A DNA stretch of 45,626 nt from Oscillospiraceae bacterium (lineage in GTDB: Bacteria > Bacillota > Clostridia > Oscillospirales > UBA929). A program made the position numbers and the translations under genes. The notes beneath the pieces are model-generated. The model made no database searches. It was not told the origin of the DNA and saw nothing but the letters and a program-made list of their open reading frames with translations. How positions within the stretch are numbered: position 1 is the first letter of the stretch; each line of letters starts with the position of its first letter. Positions 1 to 8,956 of this stretch are shown here, in pieces. The stretch covers positions 1 through 45,626 of the forward strand of contig WRJE01000009.1 of NCBI GenBank assembly GCA_009782385.1, given 5' to 3'.

Positions 1-2
1 TA

Positions 3-1115
3 ATTTTTGTGTTTCTAATACCTTACACCGCCTCGCTGTACAACGGGCTTTCGCGTCTGTTCGCGATGGCTTTTGATGTGCCTTTTGAATACTGTATAAT
101 CGCTATGGGAGTTTTGACCGCGATTTTTGTGGTTGCCGGCGGATACATCGCAACCGCCGTAAACAATTTAATACAAGGCACAATCACTATTGTCGGTATT
201 ATCGCGGTAATTGCCGCCGCGCTTAACCAAAAGGGCGGTTTCTCAGCCGCTGTTGATTCGCTTGGCAGAATCGATTATTTATCTTTCCCGCCCGGTCTCT
301 ACACATCACTTTTCGGACCCGACCCGCTTTCATTGTTGGGCGTTGTTATTCTAACATCGCTCGGCGCGTGGGGTCTGCCGCAGATGGTCGCCAGATTTTA
401 CTCGATAAAAAGCGAGAAAATGATAACGAAAGGCGCGGTCGTCTCTACTGTTTTTGCAGTGATTGTAGCGGGAGGATGTTATTTTCTTGGCAGTTTCGGG
501 CGTTTGTTTGTTGACAGAGGCTTTGTTGCTGATAACGGTTATGATTCAATTATTCCCACTATCCTTTCGGGAATGGGCGATGTATTGATTGGTATTGTCA
601 TTGTCTTGGTGTTTTCTGCTTCAATATCAACCCTCTCTTCACTTGTCATGGCTTCGGCATCTACTCTGACGCTGGACTTTCTGAAAGGTCATGTAATAAA
701 AAAGATGAACGACAGGAAACAGCTTATGTACATCCGCGTACTGATTGTTGTTTTTATCGTTATTTCCTCGGTTATAGCTATATGGATTTATAACGGCGGA
801 GTGACGTTTATCGCTCAGTTAATGGGTATTTCATGGGGCGCGCTCGCCGGGTCGTTCCTCGCGCCGTTCCTTTATGGGTTATATTGGAAACGCGCAAGCA
901 AGCTCTCCGTCTGGTGCTGCTTTATTTTCAGCACCTCCCTTATGACGCTGAACAGCGTTTTCAGAAGCGCGTTTCCGACTGTGCTGCAGTCGCCGATCAA
1001 TGCCGGGGCGTTCGCGATGCTTGCCGGACTGGTTATAGTGCCGATTGTAAGCCTAATTTCTAAAGCTCCCGATAGAGCGGAGATAGAAAAATACTTTTCA
1101 TGCTATGATTCGTAG
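3..1115 (+). CDS. Sodium:solute symporter (SSS family), 5' end outside window
   Basis: The reading frame is open to the left edge, so the N-terminus is missing and the GTG at 9 is not a trustworthy start. The visible part (about 370 residues) is very hydrophobic, with roughly ten membrane segments. It contains the stretch ASISTLSSLVMASAS (around residues 205-220 of the visible part), which resembles the sodium-site helix of PutP-type SSS transporters with its STLS motif. The family couples Na+ entry to uptake of a small solute. The substrate is not evident; the paaK-iorAB genes 44 bases downstream suggest an organic or aromatic acid, but this is inference. The stop codon TAG lies inside a GTAGGGGCG repeat fragment. 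Confidence 0.88.
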   Translation: MFVFLIPYTASLYNGLSRLFAMAFDVPFEYCIIAMGVLTAIFVVAGGYIATAVNNLIQGTITIVGIIAVIAAALNQKGGFSAAVDSLGRIDYLSFPPGLYTSLFGPDPLSLLGVVILTSLGAWGLPQMVARFYSIKSEKMITKGAVVSTVFAVIVAGGCYFLGSFGRLFVDRGFVADNGYDSIIPTILSGMGDVLIGIVIVLVFSASISTLSSLVMASASTLTLDFLKGHVIKKMNDRKQLMYIRVLIVVFIVISSVIAIWIYNGGVTFIAQLMGISWGALAGSFLAPFLYGLYWKRASKLSVWCCFIFSTSLMTLNSVFRSAFPTVLQSPINAGAFAMLAGLVIVPIVSLISKAPDRAEIEKYFSCYDS

Positions 1116-1120
1116 GGGCG
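1112..1120 (+). repeat. GTAGGG repeat fragment providing the symporter stop codon
   Basis: GTAGGGGCG matches the left arm of the dispersed palindromic repeat seen at 4769, 31708 and elsewhere. No right arm is visible. The TAG within it is the stop codon of the symporter gene. Confidence 0.5.
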
Positions 1121-1158
1121 ATGAAATATGAAATCATTGGAGGGAGGAAAACAACAAT

Positions 1159-2460
1159 ATGTGGCAGCCGGATATTGAAACTCTGCCGCGCAGAAATATA
1201 GAAACCCTTCAAAATGAGCGGTTAAGGGAAACCGTTTCACATATTTGGGCAAACGCTCCGGTTCAGAGGGCTAAATTGGAAGCGGCGGGGCTTGCTCCCG
1301 ATAATATCCGCACGACAGACGACCTCGTGAACGTGCCGTTCACTGTAAAAGAGGATTTTCGCGTTAACTATCCGTATGGACTGTTTGCCGTTCCTATGAA
1401 AAACATAGTGAGACTTCAAGGAACTTCAGGCACAACGGGCAAAAATACGATGGCGGGATACACCCGCCGCGACATGAAAATGTGGGCGGATTTAATAGCG
1501 CGGCTCGCAACCGCCGTTGGCGTTACGGATGAGGATGTCGCGCAGATTTGTTTCGGATACGGGCTGTTCACGGGCGGGTTTGGATTACATCAGGGAATGG
1601 AGCGCATCGGCGCGACCGTACTTCCGATGTCATCGGGCAATACGGAACGCCAGCTCATCATGATGGAAGATATGGGTACAACGGTTCTGATAGCAACCCC
1701 GTCATACGCGCTGTATATTTCGGAGATGGTAAATGAAGCGGGTATAAGGGACAAGCTCAAGCTGCGGGTCGGATTGTTCGGCGGCGAGGGATGCACGCCG
1801 GAAATGCGTCTCAAAATCGAGAACAACCTTGGAATAACGGCTACAAACAACTATGGTTTGTGCGAGCTTATAGGACCGGGGCTGTCCGGCGAATGCCGCG
1901 AGCGTGACGGATTGCACATCGCCGAAGACCATTTCTTTGCCGAAATAATAGACCCCGATACAGGCGAACGCCTGCCCCACGGCGAGCAGGGAGAGTTGGT
2001 AGTTACAACGCTGACAAAAGAGGCTCTGCCGCTTCTGCGCTACAGAACGCGGGACATAACCCGCCTTAATCCCGAACCTTGCGTTTGTGGGCGCACACAT
2101 ATGCGGATGATGCCGACACGCGGGCGCAGTGACGATATGCTGATAATAAAGGGTGTCAATGTATTCCCGTCACAGATAGAGAGCGTGCTTATCGGTATCG
2201 AGCATATCGGACCGCATTATTTGCTGTTGGTGCGCCGTGACGGAATATCGGATACGTTAGAGGTTAAAGTCGAGCTGACAGATACCTCGGTTTTGGAAAG
2301 TTTTTCGGAGTTGGAACGTATACAGCACCGTGTAAAGGACAGGCTGAGGGTTGTTTTGGGACTTAATGTAAAGGTCAGCTTGGTCGGACCGAACACTATA
2401 GAGCGTTTTCAAGGCAAAGCGAAAAGAGTAGTAGATTTACGAGAGGAAAAACAGATATGA
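1159..2460 (+). CDS. paaK: Phenylacetate-CoA ligase (PaaK-type, AMP-forming)
   Basis: Member of the adenylate-forming family that activates phenylacetate or a related arylacetate to its CoA thioester with ATP. The 433-residue length is normal for PaaK. The phosphate-binding loop GTSGTTGKNT lies at residues 88-97; the usual Pro after GK is Asn here. The C-terminal subdomain contains RGRSDDMLIIKGVNVFP near residue 325, where the family hinge is found. The ATG follows a strong GGAGGGAGG site. The 3' end overlaps iorA by four bases (ATGA), so the two are translationally coupled. With IorAB this forms the familiar archaeal/clostridial pairing in which arylpyruvates are oxidised to aryl-acetyl-CoA and interconverted with the free acid. 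Direction in vivo and exact substrate are inferred. Confidence 0.92.
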   Translation: MWQPDIETLPRRNIETLQNERLRETVSHIWANAPVQRAKLEAAGLAPDNIRTTDDLVNVPFTVKEDFRVNYPYGLFAVPMKNIVRLQGTSGTTGKNTMAGYTRRDMKMWADLIARLATAVGVTDEDVAQICFGYGLFTGGFGLHQGMERIGATVLPMSSGNTERQLIMMEDMGTTVLIATPSYALYISEMVNEAGIRDKLKLRVGLFGGEGCTPEMRLKIENNLGITATNNYGLCELIGPGLSGECRERDGLHIAEDHFFAEIIDPDTGERLPHGEQGELVVTTLTKEALPLLRYRTRDITRLNPEPCVCGRTHMRMMPTRGRSDDMLIIKGVNVFPSQIESVLIGIEHIGPHYLLLVRRDGISDTLEVKVELTDTSVLESFSELERIQHRVKDRLRVVLGLNVKVSLVGPNTIERFQGKAKRVVDLREEKQI

Positions 2461-4184
2461 AAAAGATGATGCTTGGCAATGAAGCTGTCGCGCGGGGACT
2501 GTATGAGGCGGGGTGTACCTTTGTTTCATCATACCCGGGTACGCCAAGTACGGAGATAACGCAATATGCTTCGGATTATGTCAGCATTTACGCCGAGTGG
2601 GCAACTAATGAGAAAGTAGCCGCTGAGGCGGCTTTCGGTGCATCGCTCGCGGGAGCGCGGGCATTCTCAGGCATGAAACACGTTGGATTAAATGTAGCGG
2701 CAGACCCCGTATTTACAGCGGCTTACACAGGCGTTAACGGCGGGTTGGTTATAGCCGTTGCGGATGATATGGGAATGCACTCGTCACAGAACGAGCAGGA
2801 CAGCCGCCATTATGCCGTTGCCTCTAAAATACCCATGCTCGAGCCGTCTGATTCGCAGGAGTGCAAGGATTTCACTAAGTTGGCGTTTGAACTCTCCGAA
2901 AAGTTCGATACACCTGTGTTTGTACGGCTTTCAACACGCATTTCACATTCGCTGGGTAGCGTTGAGATAAGCGAACCCGCCCCTGTTGAGCCGCGTGAGT
3001 ATGTGAAAAACACGCAAAAATATGTAATGACACCCGCAAACGGCCGCCCGCGCCACGCGGAGGTGGAGAAGCATATGGAGGAGCTGGGGGATTGGTGTGA
3101 AACGGCGGATATCAACAGCGTTGAATGGGGGACAGAGCGCAAAATCGGCGTTGTATCGGCGGGAATCGCGTATCAGACGGCGCGTGAGGCTTTCGGCGAT
3201 AAAGCAAGCTATATAAAATTGGGCATGATATATCCTCTGCCCGTTGCTATAATACAGGAACTTGCAGAAAAAGTCGAAACTCTGTATGTCATTGAGGAAC
3301 TGGACGATTTTATTGAGACGCACTGCAAAAAGCACGGTATAAGCGTTATAGGAAAGGCGGAGCTGTCGCCGCTTGGGGAATATACGCCTGAAATGCTGCG
3401 CCGCTTGGCGGGGGACAGTGTTCCCGATGTCACACATACCATTACCGTGCCGCCCGCGCGTCCGCCCGTGCTTTGCCCCGGCTGTCCGCACAGGGGAGTA
3501 TTTTCCGTGCTTAATAAAATGAAACTAACCGTTACGGGTGACATAGGATGTTATACTCTGGGGGCGGCGAAGCCGCTTGACGCGATGGATATGTGCCTGT
3601 GCATGGGGGCTTCGGTATCGTCACTTCACGGCTTGTTGAAAGCCAGACCCGAAATGGCAAGGCGTTCGGTTGGGGTAATAGGCGATTCGACATTTCTGCA
3701 CTCCGGTATTACAGGGCTTATTAACATTGTATATAACAGAAGCGCGGCGACCGTGCTGATATTGGACAACTCAATTACAGGCATGACAGGTCACCAACCC
3801 AACCCGGTTTCGGGCTTTACGCTGAAGAAAGAAGCCGCGCCTGTTGTCAATCTTGAAGTTTTGTGCAGAGGGTGCGGCGTTGAGCGCGTTCGCGTAGTTG
3901 ACGCATTTGACATGGAGGGATTGGAAGCCGCCCTTAAAGAAGAGTTGGCGGCGGACGAACCGTCTGTCGTGATTATGCGCCGCCCGTGTGCATTAGTTAA
4001 AACCTTTAAGAAAGGCTCGCCGCGAACGGTTGAGGATTGTAAGAAGTGTAAAGCCTGCCTGCGTGTGGGATGTCCCGCGCTCTACACTGTCGGCGAACTG
4101 ATACAGGTTGACCAGTCACTCTGTATGGGCTGCGGATTATGCTCGAAAATCTGCCGCTTCGGCGCGATTAAGGAGGGCAAATAA
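2457..4184 (+). CDS. iorA: Indolepyruvate:ferredoxin oxidoreductase, alpha subunit
   Basis: Catalytic subunit of the TPP- and Fe-S-dependent enzyme that oxidatively decarboxylates aryl pyruvates to aryl-acetyl-CoA and reduces ferredoxin. The N-terminal half is the pyrimidine-binding domain (SSYPGTPSTEI near residue 23). The TPP domain begins around CPGCPHRG (about residue 341) and includes GDIGCYTLG. The C-terminus carries two [4Fe-4S] motifs: CKKCKACLRVGCP (Cx2Cx2Cx4C, as usual for the first IorA cluster) and CMGCGLCSKICRF, in which Arg replaces the usual Pro after the fourth Cys. At 575 residues it is close to the family length of about 600. It overlaps paaK by four bases and is followed after one base by iorB. 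An oxygen-sensitive enzyme of this kind fits an anaerobe. Confidence 0.95.
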   Translation: MKKMMLGNEAVARGLYEAGCTFVSSYPGTPSTEITQYASDYVSIYAEWATNEKVAAEAAFGASLAGARAFSGMKHVGLNVAADPVFTAAYTGVNGGLVIAVADDMGMHSSQNEQDSRHYAVASKIPMLEPSDSQECKDFTKLAFELSEKFDTPVFVRLSTRISHSLGSVEISEPAPVEPREYVKNTQKYVMTPANGRPRHAEVEKHMEELGDWCETADINSVEWGTERKIGVVSAGIAYQTAREAFGDKASYIKLGMIYPLPVAIIQELAEKVETLYVIEELDDFIETHCKKHGISVIGKAELSPLGEYTPEMLRRLAGDSVPDVTHTITVPPARPPVLCPGCPHRGVFSVLNKMKLTVTGDIGCYTLGAAKPLDAMDMCLCMGASVSSLHGLLKARPEMARRSVGVIGDSTFLHSGITGLINIVYNRSAATVLILDNSITGMTGHQPNPVSGFTLKKEAAPVVNLEVLCRGCGVERVRVVDAFDMEGLEAALKEELAADEPSVVIMRRPCALVKTFKKGSPRTVEDCKKCKACLRVGCPALYTVGELIQVDQSLCMGCGLCSKICRFGAIKEGK

Positions 4185-4185
4185 T

Positions 4186-4755
4186 ATGACGAATATTGTT
4201 ATTTCCGGCGTTGGCGGTCAGGGTTCTATACTGGCGAGCCGTATATTATTCGCCCTGTATGAGACCAGAGGTGATATGGTAAAGGTCAGCGAGGTACACG
4301 GCATGAGCCAGCGCGGCGGCAGCGTCATAACGACCGTTCGCGCAGGGAAAACCGTTTACAGCCCGCTGATACCTGACGGCGAGGGCGATATTCTTATCGC
4401 GCTTGAGCAAATCGAGGCGTTGAGATACCTAAATCAGCTCAAGCCGGGCGGTACGGTTATCTCAAGTATTCAAAAGATACCGCCCATGCCCGTTCTGACG
4501 GGCGCGGCGGTATACCCCGATAATGTGTTTGACGAGATACGCGGCGCGGGATTCAAGCTGATTACTATAGACGCGCTGACACTCGCCAAACAGGCGGGAA
4601 ACAGCAAAGCGGCTAATGTCGTGGTTTTGGGCGCGGCTTCCGCCGCGCTTGGCGGCACAGACGCGGAATGGGACGCGGCACTGTCTGCCGCTGTTAAGCC
4701 TCAGTTTCTCGACCTTAACCGCCGCGCGTTTGAATTGGGGAAAACGGTCATTTAA
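4186..4755 (+). CDS. iorB: Indolepyruvate:ferredoxin oxidoreductase, beta subunit
   Basis: The gamma-type partner of IorA (COG1014 family), 189 residues. The frame is open upstream to 4108, but the ATG at 4186 is preferred: it follows AGGAGGG near the iorA stop, leaves one base between the genes, and places the family N-terminus TNIVISGVGGQGSILASRI right at the start. The second signature EVHGMSQRGGSV follows at about residue 41. Together IorA and IorB make the soluble cytoplasmic arylpyruvate oxidoreductase. No separate ferredoxin gene is visible nearby. Confidence 0.95.
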   Translation: MTNIVISGVGGQGSILASRILFALYETRGDMVKVSEVHGMSQRGGSVITTVRAGKTVYSPLIPDGEGDILIALEQIEALRYLNQLKPGGTVISSIQKIPPMPVLTGAAVYPDNVFDEIRGAGFKLITIDALTLAKQAGNSKAANVVVLGAASAALGGTDAEWDAALSAAVKPQFLDLNRRAFELGKTVI

Positions 4756-4768
4756 TATAAAGCGTCAT

Positions 4769-4816
4769 GTAGGGGCGGCTATTAGCCGCCCGCGGACGAC
4801 CAAAGGTCGCCCCTAC
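4769..4816 (+). repeat. Dispersed palindromic repeat (GTAGGGGCG...CGCCCCTAC), composite
   Basis: Outer 9-bp arms GTAGGGGCG and CGCCCCTAC enclose two smaller hairpins (GGGCGGCT/AGCCGCCC and CGACC/GGTCG). It lies in the 93-base gap between iorB and asnS, transcribed with them unless it stops transcription. There is no T-run, so it is not a typical intrinsic terminator. Confidence 0.85.
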
Positions 4817-4848
4817 ATTAAAACGCGCAATAAATACGGAGGTTCAAT

Positions 4849-6195
4849 ATGATAAAAGCATCATCCGTTTTAACGTTATACAACAACCATAAAAGCCTTG
4901 ACGGCAAAACAGTGACGCTCAACGGCTGGGTGCGCTCTGTCCGTGACGGCAAGGCGTTCGCGTTTGTTGAGCTGTCAGACGGTTCGGTCATTAAGACCGT
5001 TCAGCTCGTTGTCGGGGGCGATAAGCAGTGCTTCGAGACAGTTAAAAAGCTGAACATCGGCGCGGCTGTCACAGTCACGGGACTTGTCGTCAACACGCCG
5101 GATGCCCGCCAGCCTTTTGAAATCGCGGCTGAGGATATAACTGTGGAGGGCGGGTCACAACCTGATTATCCTCTTCAAAAGAAACGCCACACCTTGGAAT
5201 TTCTGCGTACAATACCTCATTTGCGCCCTAGAACCAATATGTTTCAAGCCGTGTTCAGAATCAGAAGCGAGGTTTCGTTTGCCATACACGACTATTTCCA
5301 CGGGCTTTGTTTTGTTTACGCGCACACGCCGATTATTACAGGCGCGGACGCGGAGGGCGCGCCCATGTTCCGCGTTACCTCACCCGGGACTGAGCGTGAG
5401 TTTTTCGGAAGACCCGCTCATCTCTCCGGTTCGGGGCAGTTAGAGGCGGAGACGTTCGCGCAGGCCTTCGGAAAAACGTATACTTTCGGACCTACATTTA
5501 GGGCAGAGAACTCAAATACCCCGCGCCACGCCAATGAGTTTTGGATGATTGAACCGGAGATGGCTTTCTGCGACCTTGAGGGCGACATGGATAACGCCGA
5601 GGGTTTAGTTAAGCATATAATAATTCATATTTTGGAAACCTGCCCGTATGAAATGGAATTTTTGAACCAATTTGTCGATAACACGCTTATTGAAAGACTT
5701 AAAGATGTTGCCAACGCCGAATTTGAACGCATGGAATATACAGAAGCAATCGAGCTTTTGGAAAAAGTCAAGGATAAGTTTGAGTATCCTGTCGGTTGGG
5801 GAGCGGATTTGCAGAGCGAGCATGAGCGTTATATCAGTGAGGAAATATGCAAAAAGCCTGTGTTTCTGACGAATTATCCCAAGGAATTGAAGTCGTTTTA
5901 TATGCGGCTTAACGATGACGGCAAAACCGTTGCCTGTATGGATTTGCTTGTGCCGCACGTTGGCGAGCTTGTCGGCGGTTCACAGAGGGAAGAACGCTAT
6001 GATGTGCTTCTAAAACGCATGAACGAGTTGGGTTTGAGCGTTGAGGATAACGAGTGGTATATGTCGCTGAGAAAGTACGGCACGACCCGCCATGCCGGAT
6101 ACGGTTTGGGATTGGAGCGTATGATTATGTATGTGACGGGTATTGCGAACATCAGGGATTCGATACCGTTCCCGCGAACACCGGGGGTTATGTAA
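4849..6195 (+). CDS. asnS: Asparaginyl-tRNA synthetase
   Basis: Class II aminoacyl-tRNA synthetase that charges tRNA-Asn. It has an N-terminal OB-fold anticodon-binding domain (VTLNGWVRSVRDGKAFAF, residues 22-39), the class II motif 2 region (FGPTFRAENSNTPRHANEFW) and motif 3 GLGLERMIMYVTGI near the C-terminus. The ending NIRDSIPFPRTPG is characteristic of AsnRS and separates it from AspRS. Length 448 is slightly below the usual 460. The start follows ATACGGAGG. I do not see a T-box leader in the short upstream gap. The gene is followed by an aspartate-type aminotransferase, a pairing that echoes the aspB-asnS linkage of Bacillus. Confidence 0.97.
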   Translation: MIKASSVLTLYNNHKSLDGKTVTLNGWVRSVRDGKAFAFVELSDGSVIKTVQLVVGGDKQCFETVKKLNIGAAVTVTGLVVNTPDARQPFEIAAEDITVEGGSQPDYPLQKKRHTLEFLRTIPHLRPRTNMFQAVFRIRSEVSFAIHDYFHGLCFVYAHTPIITGADAEGAPMFRVTSPGTEREFFGRPAHLSGSGQLEAETFAQAFGKTYTFGPTFRAENSNTPRHANEFWMIEPEMAFCDLEGDMDNAEGLVKHIIIHILETCPYEMEFLNQFVDNTLIERLKDVANAEFERMEYTEAIELLEKVKDKFEYPVGWGADLQSEHERYISEEICKKPVFLTNYPKELKSFYMRLNDDGKTVACMDLLVPHVGELVGGSQREERYDVLLKRMNELGLSVEDNEWYMSLRKYGTTRHAGYGLGLERMIMYVTGIANIRDSIPFPRTPGVM

Positions 6196-6245
6196 TTAAC
6201 AATTAACAGATAACAATTAACAATTATAATTAGATAATTAACAAT
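6194..6245 (+). repeat. Heptanucleotide tandem repeat tract (AATTAAC)
   Basis: Seven consecutive 7-base units follow AATTAAC, AATTAAC, AGATAAC, AATTAAC, AATTATA, ATTAGAT, AATTAAC, starting in the asnS stop codon and ending just before the GGAGGG ribosome binding site of the next gene. This resembles short tandemly repeated heptanucleotides known in several bacterial groups. Confidence 0.8.
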
Positions 6246-6257
6246 TGGAGGGTAATT

Positions 6258-7532
6258 ATGAAAAAATATTCTGAGATGAGCAAGGGTGAGTTGTCGGCGG
6301 TTCACGGTGAGTTGAACGCGAAGTTTGGCGGATACCGTAAAATGGGAAAGAAACTCAACATGACGCGCGGCGTTCCGTCAGACGACCAACTGGCGTTATC
6401 CGATGGAATGCTGACCTGCCTGTCGGCGGGTGACTACAAGGCGGCTAACGGTGCTGACTGCCGCAATTACGGCGGGCTTGACGGTATTCCGGAAGTAAAA
6501 AAGATTTTTGCGGATCTGTTGGATTTGACACAGGACGAGGTTGTCATTAGCGGCAACTCCTCGTTGGCTCTAATGTTCGATAATGTAGCGGTAAATATGT
6601 CCCACGGCGTTAGAGACGGCGAGCCTTGGCAGAAGCAGGGTAAGGTCAAATTCCTCTGCCCGTCTCCGGGCTATGATCGCCACTTCACTATCTGTAACTA
6701 TTTCCATATTGATATGATTCCGGTTGAAATGGGCGAAGATGGACCGGATATGGACTTTATCGAGAAGGCAGTCTCGTCAGACCCCATGATAAAGGGTATT
6801 TGGTGTGTGCCGAAATACTCAAATCCCACCGGGATTGTTTATTCCGAGGAAACAGTCCGCCGTTTTGCGCGGCTGAAGCCCGCCGCCGATGATTTCCGCA
6901 TCTATTGGGATAACGCCTATGCCATTCACGACCTTGGCGGTACGTATAAAACAATTCCGAACATCGTCCGCCTGTGCGAGGAGTACGGGAATCCCAATAT
7001 GCCGTATGTTTTCGCCTCTTTTTCAAAAGTGAGCTTTGCCGGGGCGGCGATATCCTGTATTGCATCGTCCAAATCCAACTGCGAGTATATAAAGAAACGC
7101 CTCACGGCACAAACCATCGGACCTGATAAGCTCTCGCAGCTCCGTCACGCTCGTTTTTTCAAAGACGCGGAAGGCGTTATGGCACACATGAAAAAACACG
7201 CGGAGATACTCAGACCTAAGTTCAAACTGGTAAGCGATACGCTGAACCGTGAGTTGGGCGGGTTGGGTATTGCCGCATGGACTGAGCCGATGGGCGGATA
7301 TTTCGTCAGTTTAGACGCTCTTGAGGGCTGCGCGAAACGTATTGTCGCGCTGTGCGCCGAGGCAGGTGTCGCGTTAACGCCCGCGGGAGCGACATATCCC
7401 AACGGAAACGACCCGAAAGACAGCAACATCCGTATCGCGCCCACGTTCCCGCCGCTCTCCGAACTCGGCGAGGCGTTGGAAATTTTTTGTGACGCGGTCA
7501 AACTGGCAAGCGTTGAAAAATTCTTGAATTAA
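6258..7532 (+). CDS. PLP-dependent aminotransferase, aspartate aminotransferase (MocR-like/class Ic) type
   Basis: Fold type I aminotransferase, 424 residues, of the family now often annotated as aspartate aminotransferase subgroup Ic (Pfam Aminotran_MocR). Visible signatures are RNYGGLDGIPEVKKIF near the substrate-binding N-terminal part, the PLP-contacting PKYSNPTGIVYS and WDNAYAIHDL, and the Schiff-base lysine region FASFSKVSFAGAA. It probably interconverts aspartate/oxaloacetate with glutamate/2-oxoglutarate. A role in transaminating aromatic amino acids for IorAB is possible from the neighbourhood but is inference. ATG at 6258 follows GGAGGG. The promoter of the next gene overlaps its stop codon. 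Confidence 0.85.
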   Translation: MKKYSEMSKGELSAVHGELNAKFGGYRKMGKKLNMTRGVPSDDQLALSDGMLTCLSAGDYKAANGADCRNYGGLDGIPEVKKIFADLLDLTQDEVVISGNSSLALMFDNVAVNMSHGVRDGEPWQKQGKVKFLCPSPGYDRHFTICNYFHIDMIPVEMGEDGPDMDFIEKAVSSDPMIKGIWCVPKYSNPTGIVYSEETVRRFARLKPAADDFRIYWDNAYAIHDLGGTYKTIPNIVRLCEEYGNPNMPYVFASFSKVSFAGAAISCIASSKSNCEYIKKRLTAQTIGPDKLSQLRHARFFKDAEGVMAHMKKHAEILRPKFKLVSDTLNRELGGLGIAAWTEPMGGYFVSLDALEGCAKRIVALCAEAGVALTPAGATYPNGNDPKDSNIRIAPTFPPLSELGEALEIFCDAVKLASVEKFLN

Positions 7533-7552
7533 TTCCGCAACTGTGTTATAAT
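7524..7552 (+). promoter_or_regulatory. Sigma-A-type promoter for the parvulin lipoprotein gene
   Basis: TTGAAT (7524-7529), 17-base spacer, TATAAT (7547-7552). It overlaps the aminotransferase stop codon and lies 30 bases before the downstream ATG. Confidence 0.75.
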
Positions 7553-7582
7553 GGACACACATAAACGCAAAGGCGGTCTAAT

Positions 7583-8938
7583 ATGAAAAAACTTTTACTC
7601 GCCATTCTTATATTGTTTCTGTTTGCCTGCTCGCCCGCTGAAGAAATAGGTGAAGACGGCGAATCTGCCGGAACACAGCCTTCCGGCAATCAGAACCCGT
7701 CATCTTCGGCGACTGAATACGGCGATATAGCCATGACGGTCGGCGGTATTGAGATTTCTAACAATGAATACCGTTATCATTTCTATTCAGAGGCAAGTGT
7801 TATAATAAGTTATTACGGCTCTTTTATGGAAATTGACCCGGACATTCCCTATGACGAGCAATATATCGATGAAACTACCACTTGGGCGGACGCTTTCAGT
7901 GAGAGAGCCGTTGCGGGTATACGCAATGCCGTCATACTGAGCGAACAGGCGAAAAAGAGCGGCATGACCCTCGATGCGTCTTTTGAAGAGCAAATTGAAG
8001 AGCAAATCGATATGTTAAACCAATACTACGAAAGCTCCGGCATAACGATGGAGAGCCTCCTTAACAGTTACTTCGGCGGAACTATAGACGAGCAAAAACT
8101 TCGGGATATATTGGAACGGGTTTATCTCGGATACCAGTTTGAGTTGAGCAAACGCGACAGCGTGGATGTCAGCGATAAGGTACTGCTCGACTACTACAAC
8201 GCGAATACCTCTGATTTTGACAGGGTCGATTACATCTTCTTTGAGTTCGGCACATCGGAAGAAGCCGATGCGTGTGTCGCCGCAGTAACGGACGAGCAGT
8301 CGTTTTATTCTTACATAAAAGACAATCATAATGATGATTTGAATGACTATCAGATGATAGGTGAAATAAACAAGGGCGATGAATTTTCGGACTGGCTGTT
8401 TGATGACGCGCGTAACGCGGATGATACCACCGTTCTTGAAGCATACGAAATGTACTATGTGCTGTACTTCAAGGATCGTTATCAGCCTGCGGATGAAAAA
8501 AATGTTTCCGTGCGTCATATCTTGATATCAAATGACGGCATGACAGATGAACAGGCTCGCGCGCAAGCGGAAGAGTTATATGAGGAGTGGATAAACAGCG
8601 CGGCGACCGAGGATTCATTTGCCGCGATGGCCGCCGCTCATTCCCAAGACCCCGGTTCGATTGGGAACGGCGGTCTGTACGAAAATGTATATCAAGGACA
8701 GATGGTCGTACCGTTTGATGAATGGTGTTTCGACCCGAACCGCAGAGCCGGGGATTCCGGACTTGTGGATACAAATTACGGAACACATATTATGTATTTC
8801 ACGGGAGATATTACATATGTTTCCGTCTGGAAAGATCAATTAAAGCAGATAATAATCGAAAACGCTTACGCTGAGTTTTACGAAGCTCTGATGGGTGATT
8901 ACGAAGTGGAACTGCTTAATACGGATGTCTCAAAATGA
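7583..8938 (+). CDS. PrsA/SurA-like peptidyl-prolyl isomerase lipoprotein
   Basis: Likely extracytoplasmic foldase of the parvulin class, anchored by a lipid. The N-terminus MKKLLLAILILFLFAC is a lipoprotein signal with Cys16 as the predicted acylated residue, followed by a Ser/Gly/Asn-rich linker. A helical SurA-N-like region spans about 50-200. The rotamase domain runs from about 307 to 405, with VSVRHILIS at its start and GSIGNGGLYENV plus GTHIMYF later. Length 451 is longer than PrsA of Bacillus (about 290). It has its own promoter and precedes a MoxR operon by 18 bases, so it may be co-transcribed with it. Confidence 0.88.
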   Translation: MKKLLLAILILFLFACSPAEEIGEDGESAGTQPSGNQNPSSSATEYGDIAMTVGGIEISNNEYRYHFYSEASVIISYYGSFMEIDPDIPYDEQYIDETTTWADAFSERAVAGIRNAVILSEQAKKSGMTLDASFEEQIEEQIDMLNQYYESSGITMESLLNSYFGGTIDEQKLRDILERVYLGYQFELSKRDSVDVSDKVLLDYYNANTSDFDRVDYIFFEFGTSEEADACVAAVTDEQSFYSYIKDNHNDDLNDYQMIGEINKGDEFSDWLFDDARNADDTTVLEAYEMYYVLYFKDRYQPADEKNVSVRHILISNDGMTDEQARAQAEELYEEWINSAATEDSFAAMAAAHSQDPGSIGNGGLYENVYQGQMVVPFDEWCFDPNRRAGDSGLVDTNYGTHIMYFTGDITYVSVWKDQLKQIIIENAYAEFYEALMGDYEVELLNTDVSK

Positions 8939-8956
8939 TTAAAACGGAGATTTTAT

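Noticed and set aside
4756-4848. T-box leader for asnS
   Set aside because: Only a 93-base gap, filled by the palindromic repeat; no T-box sequence or antiterminator.
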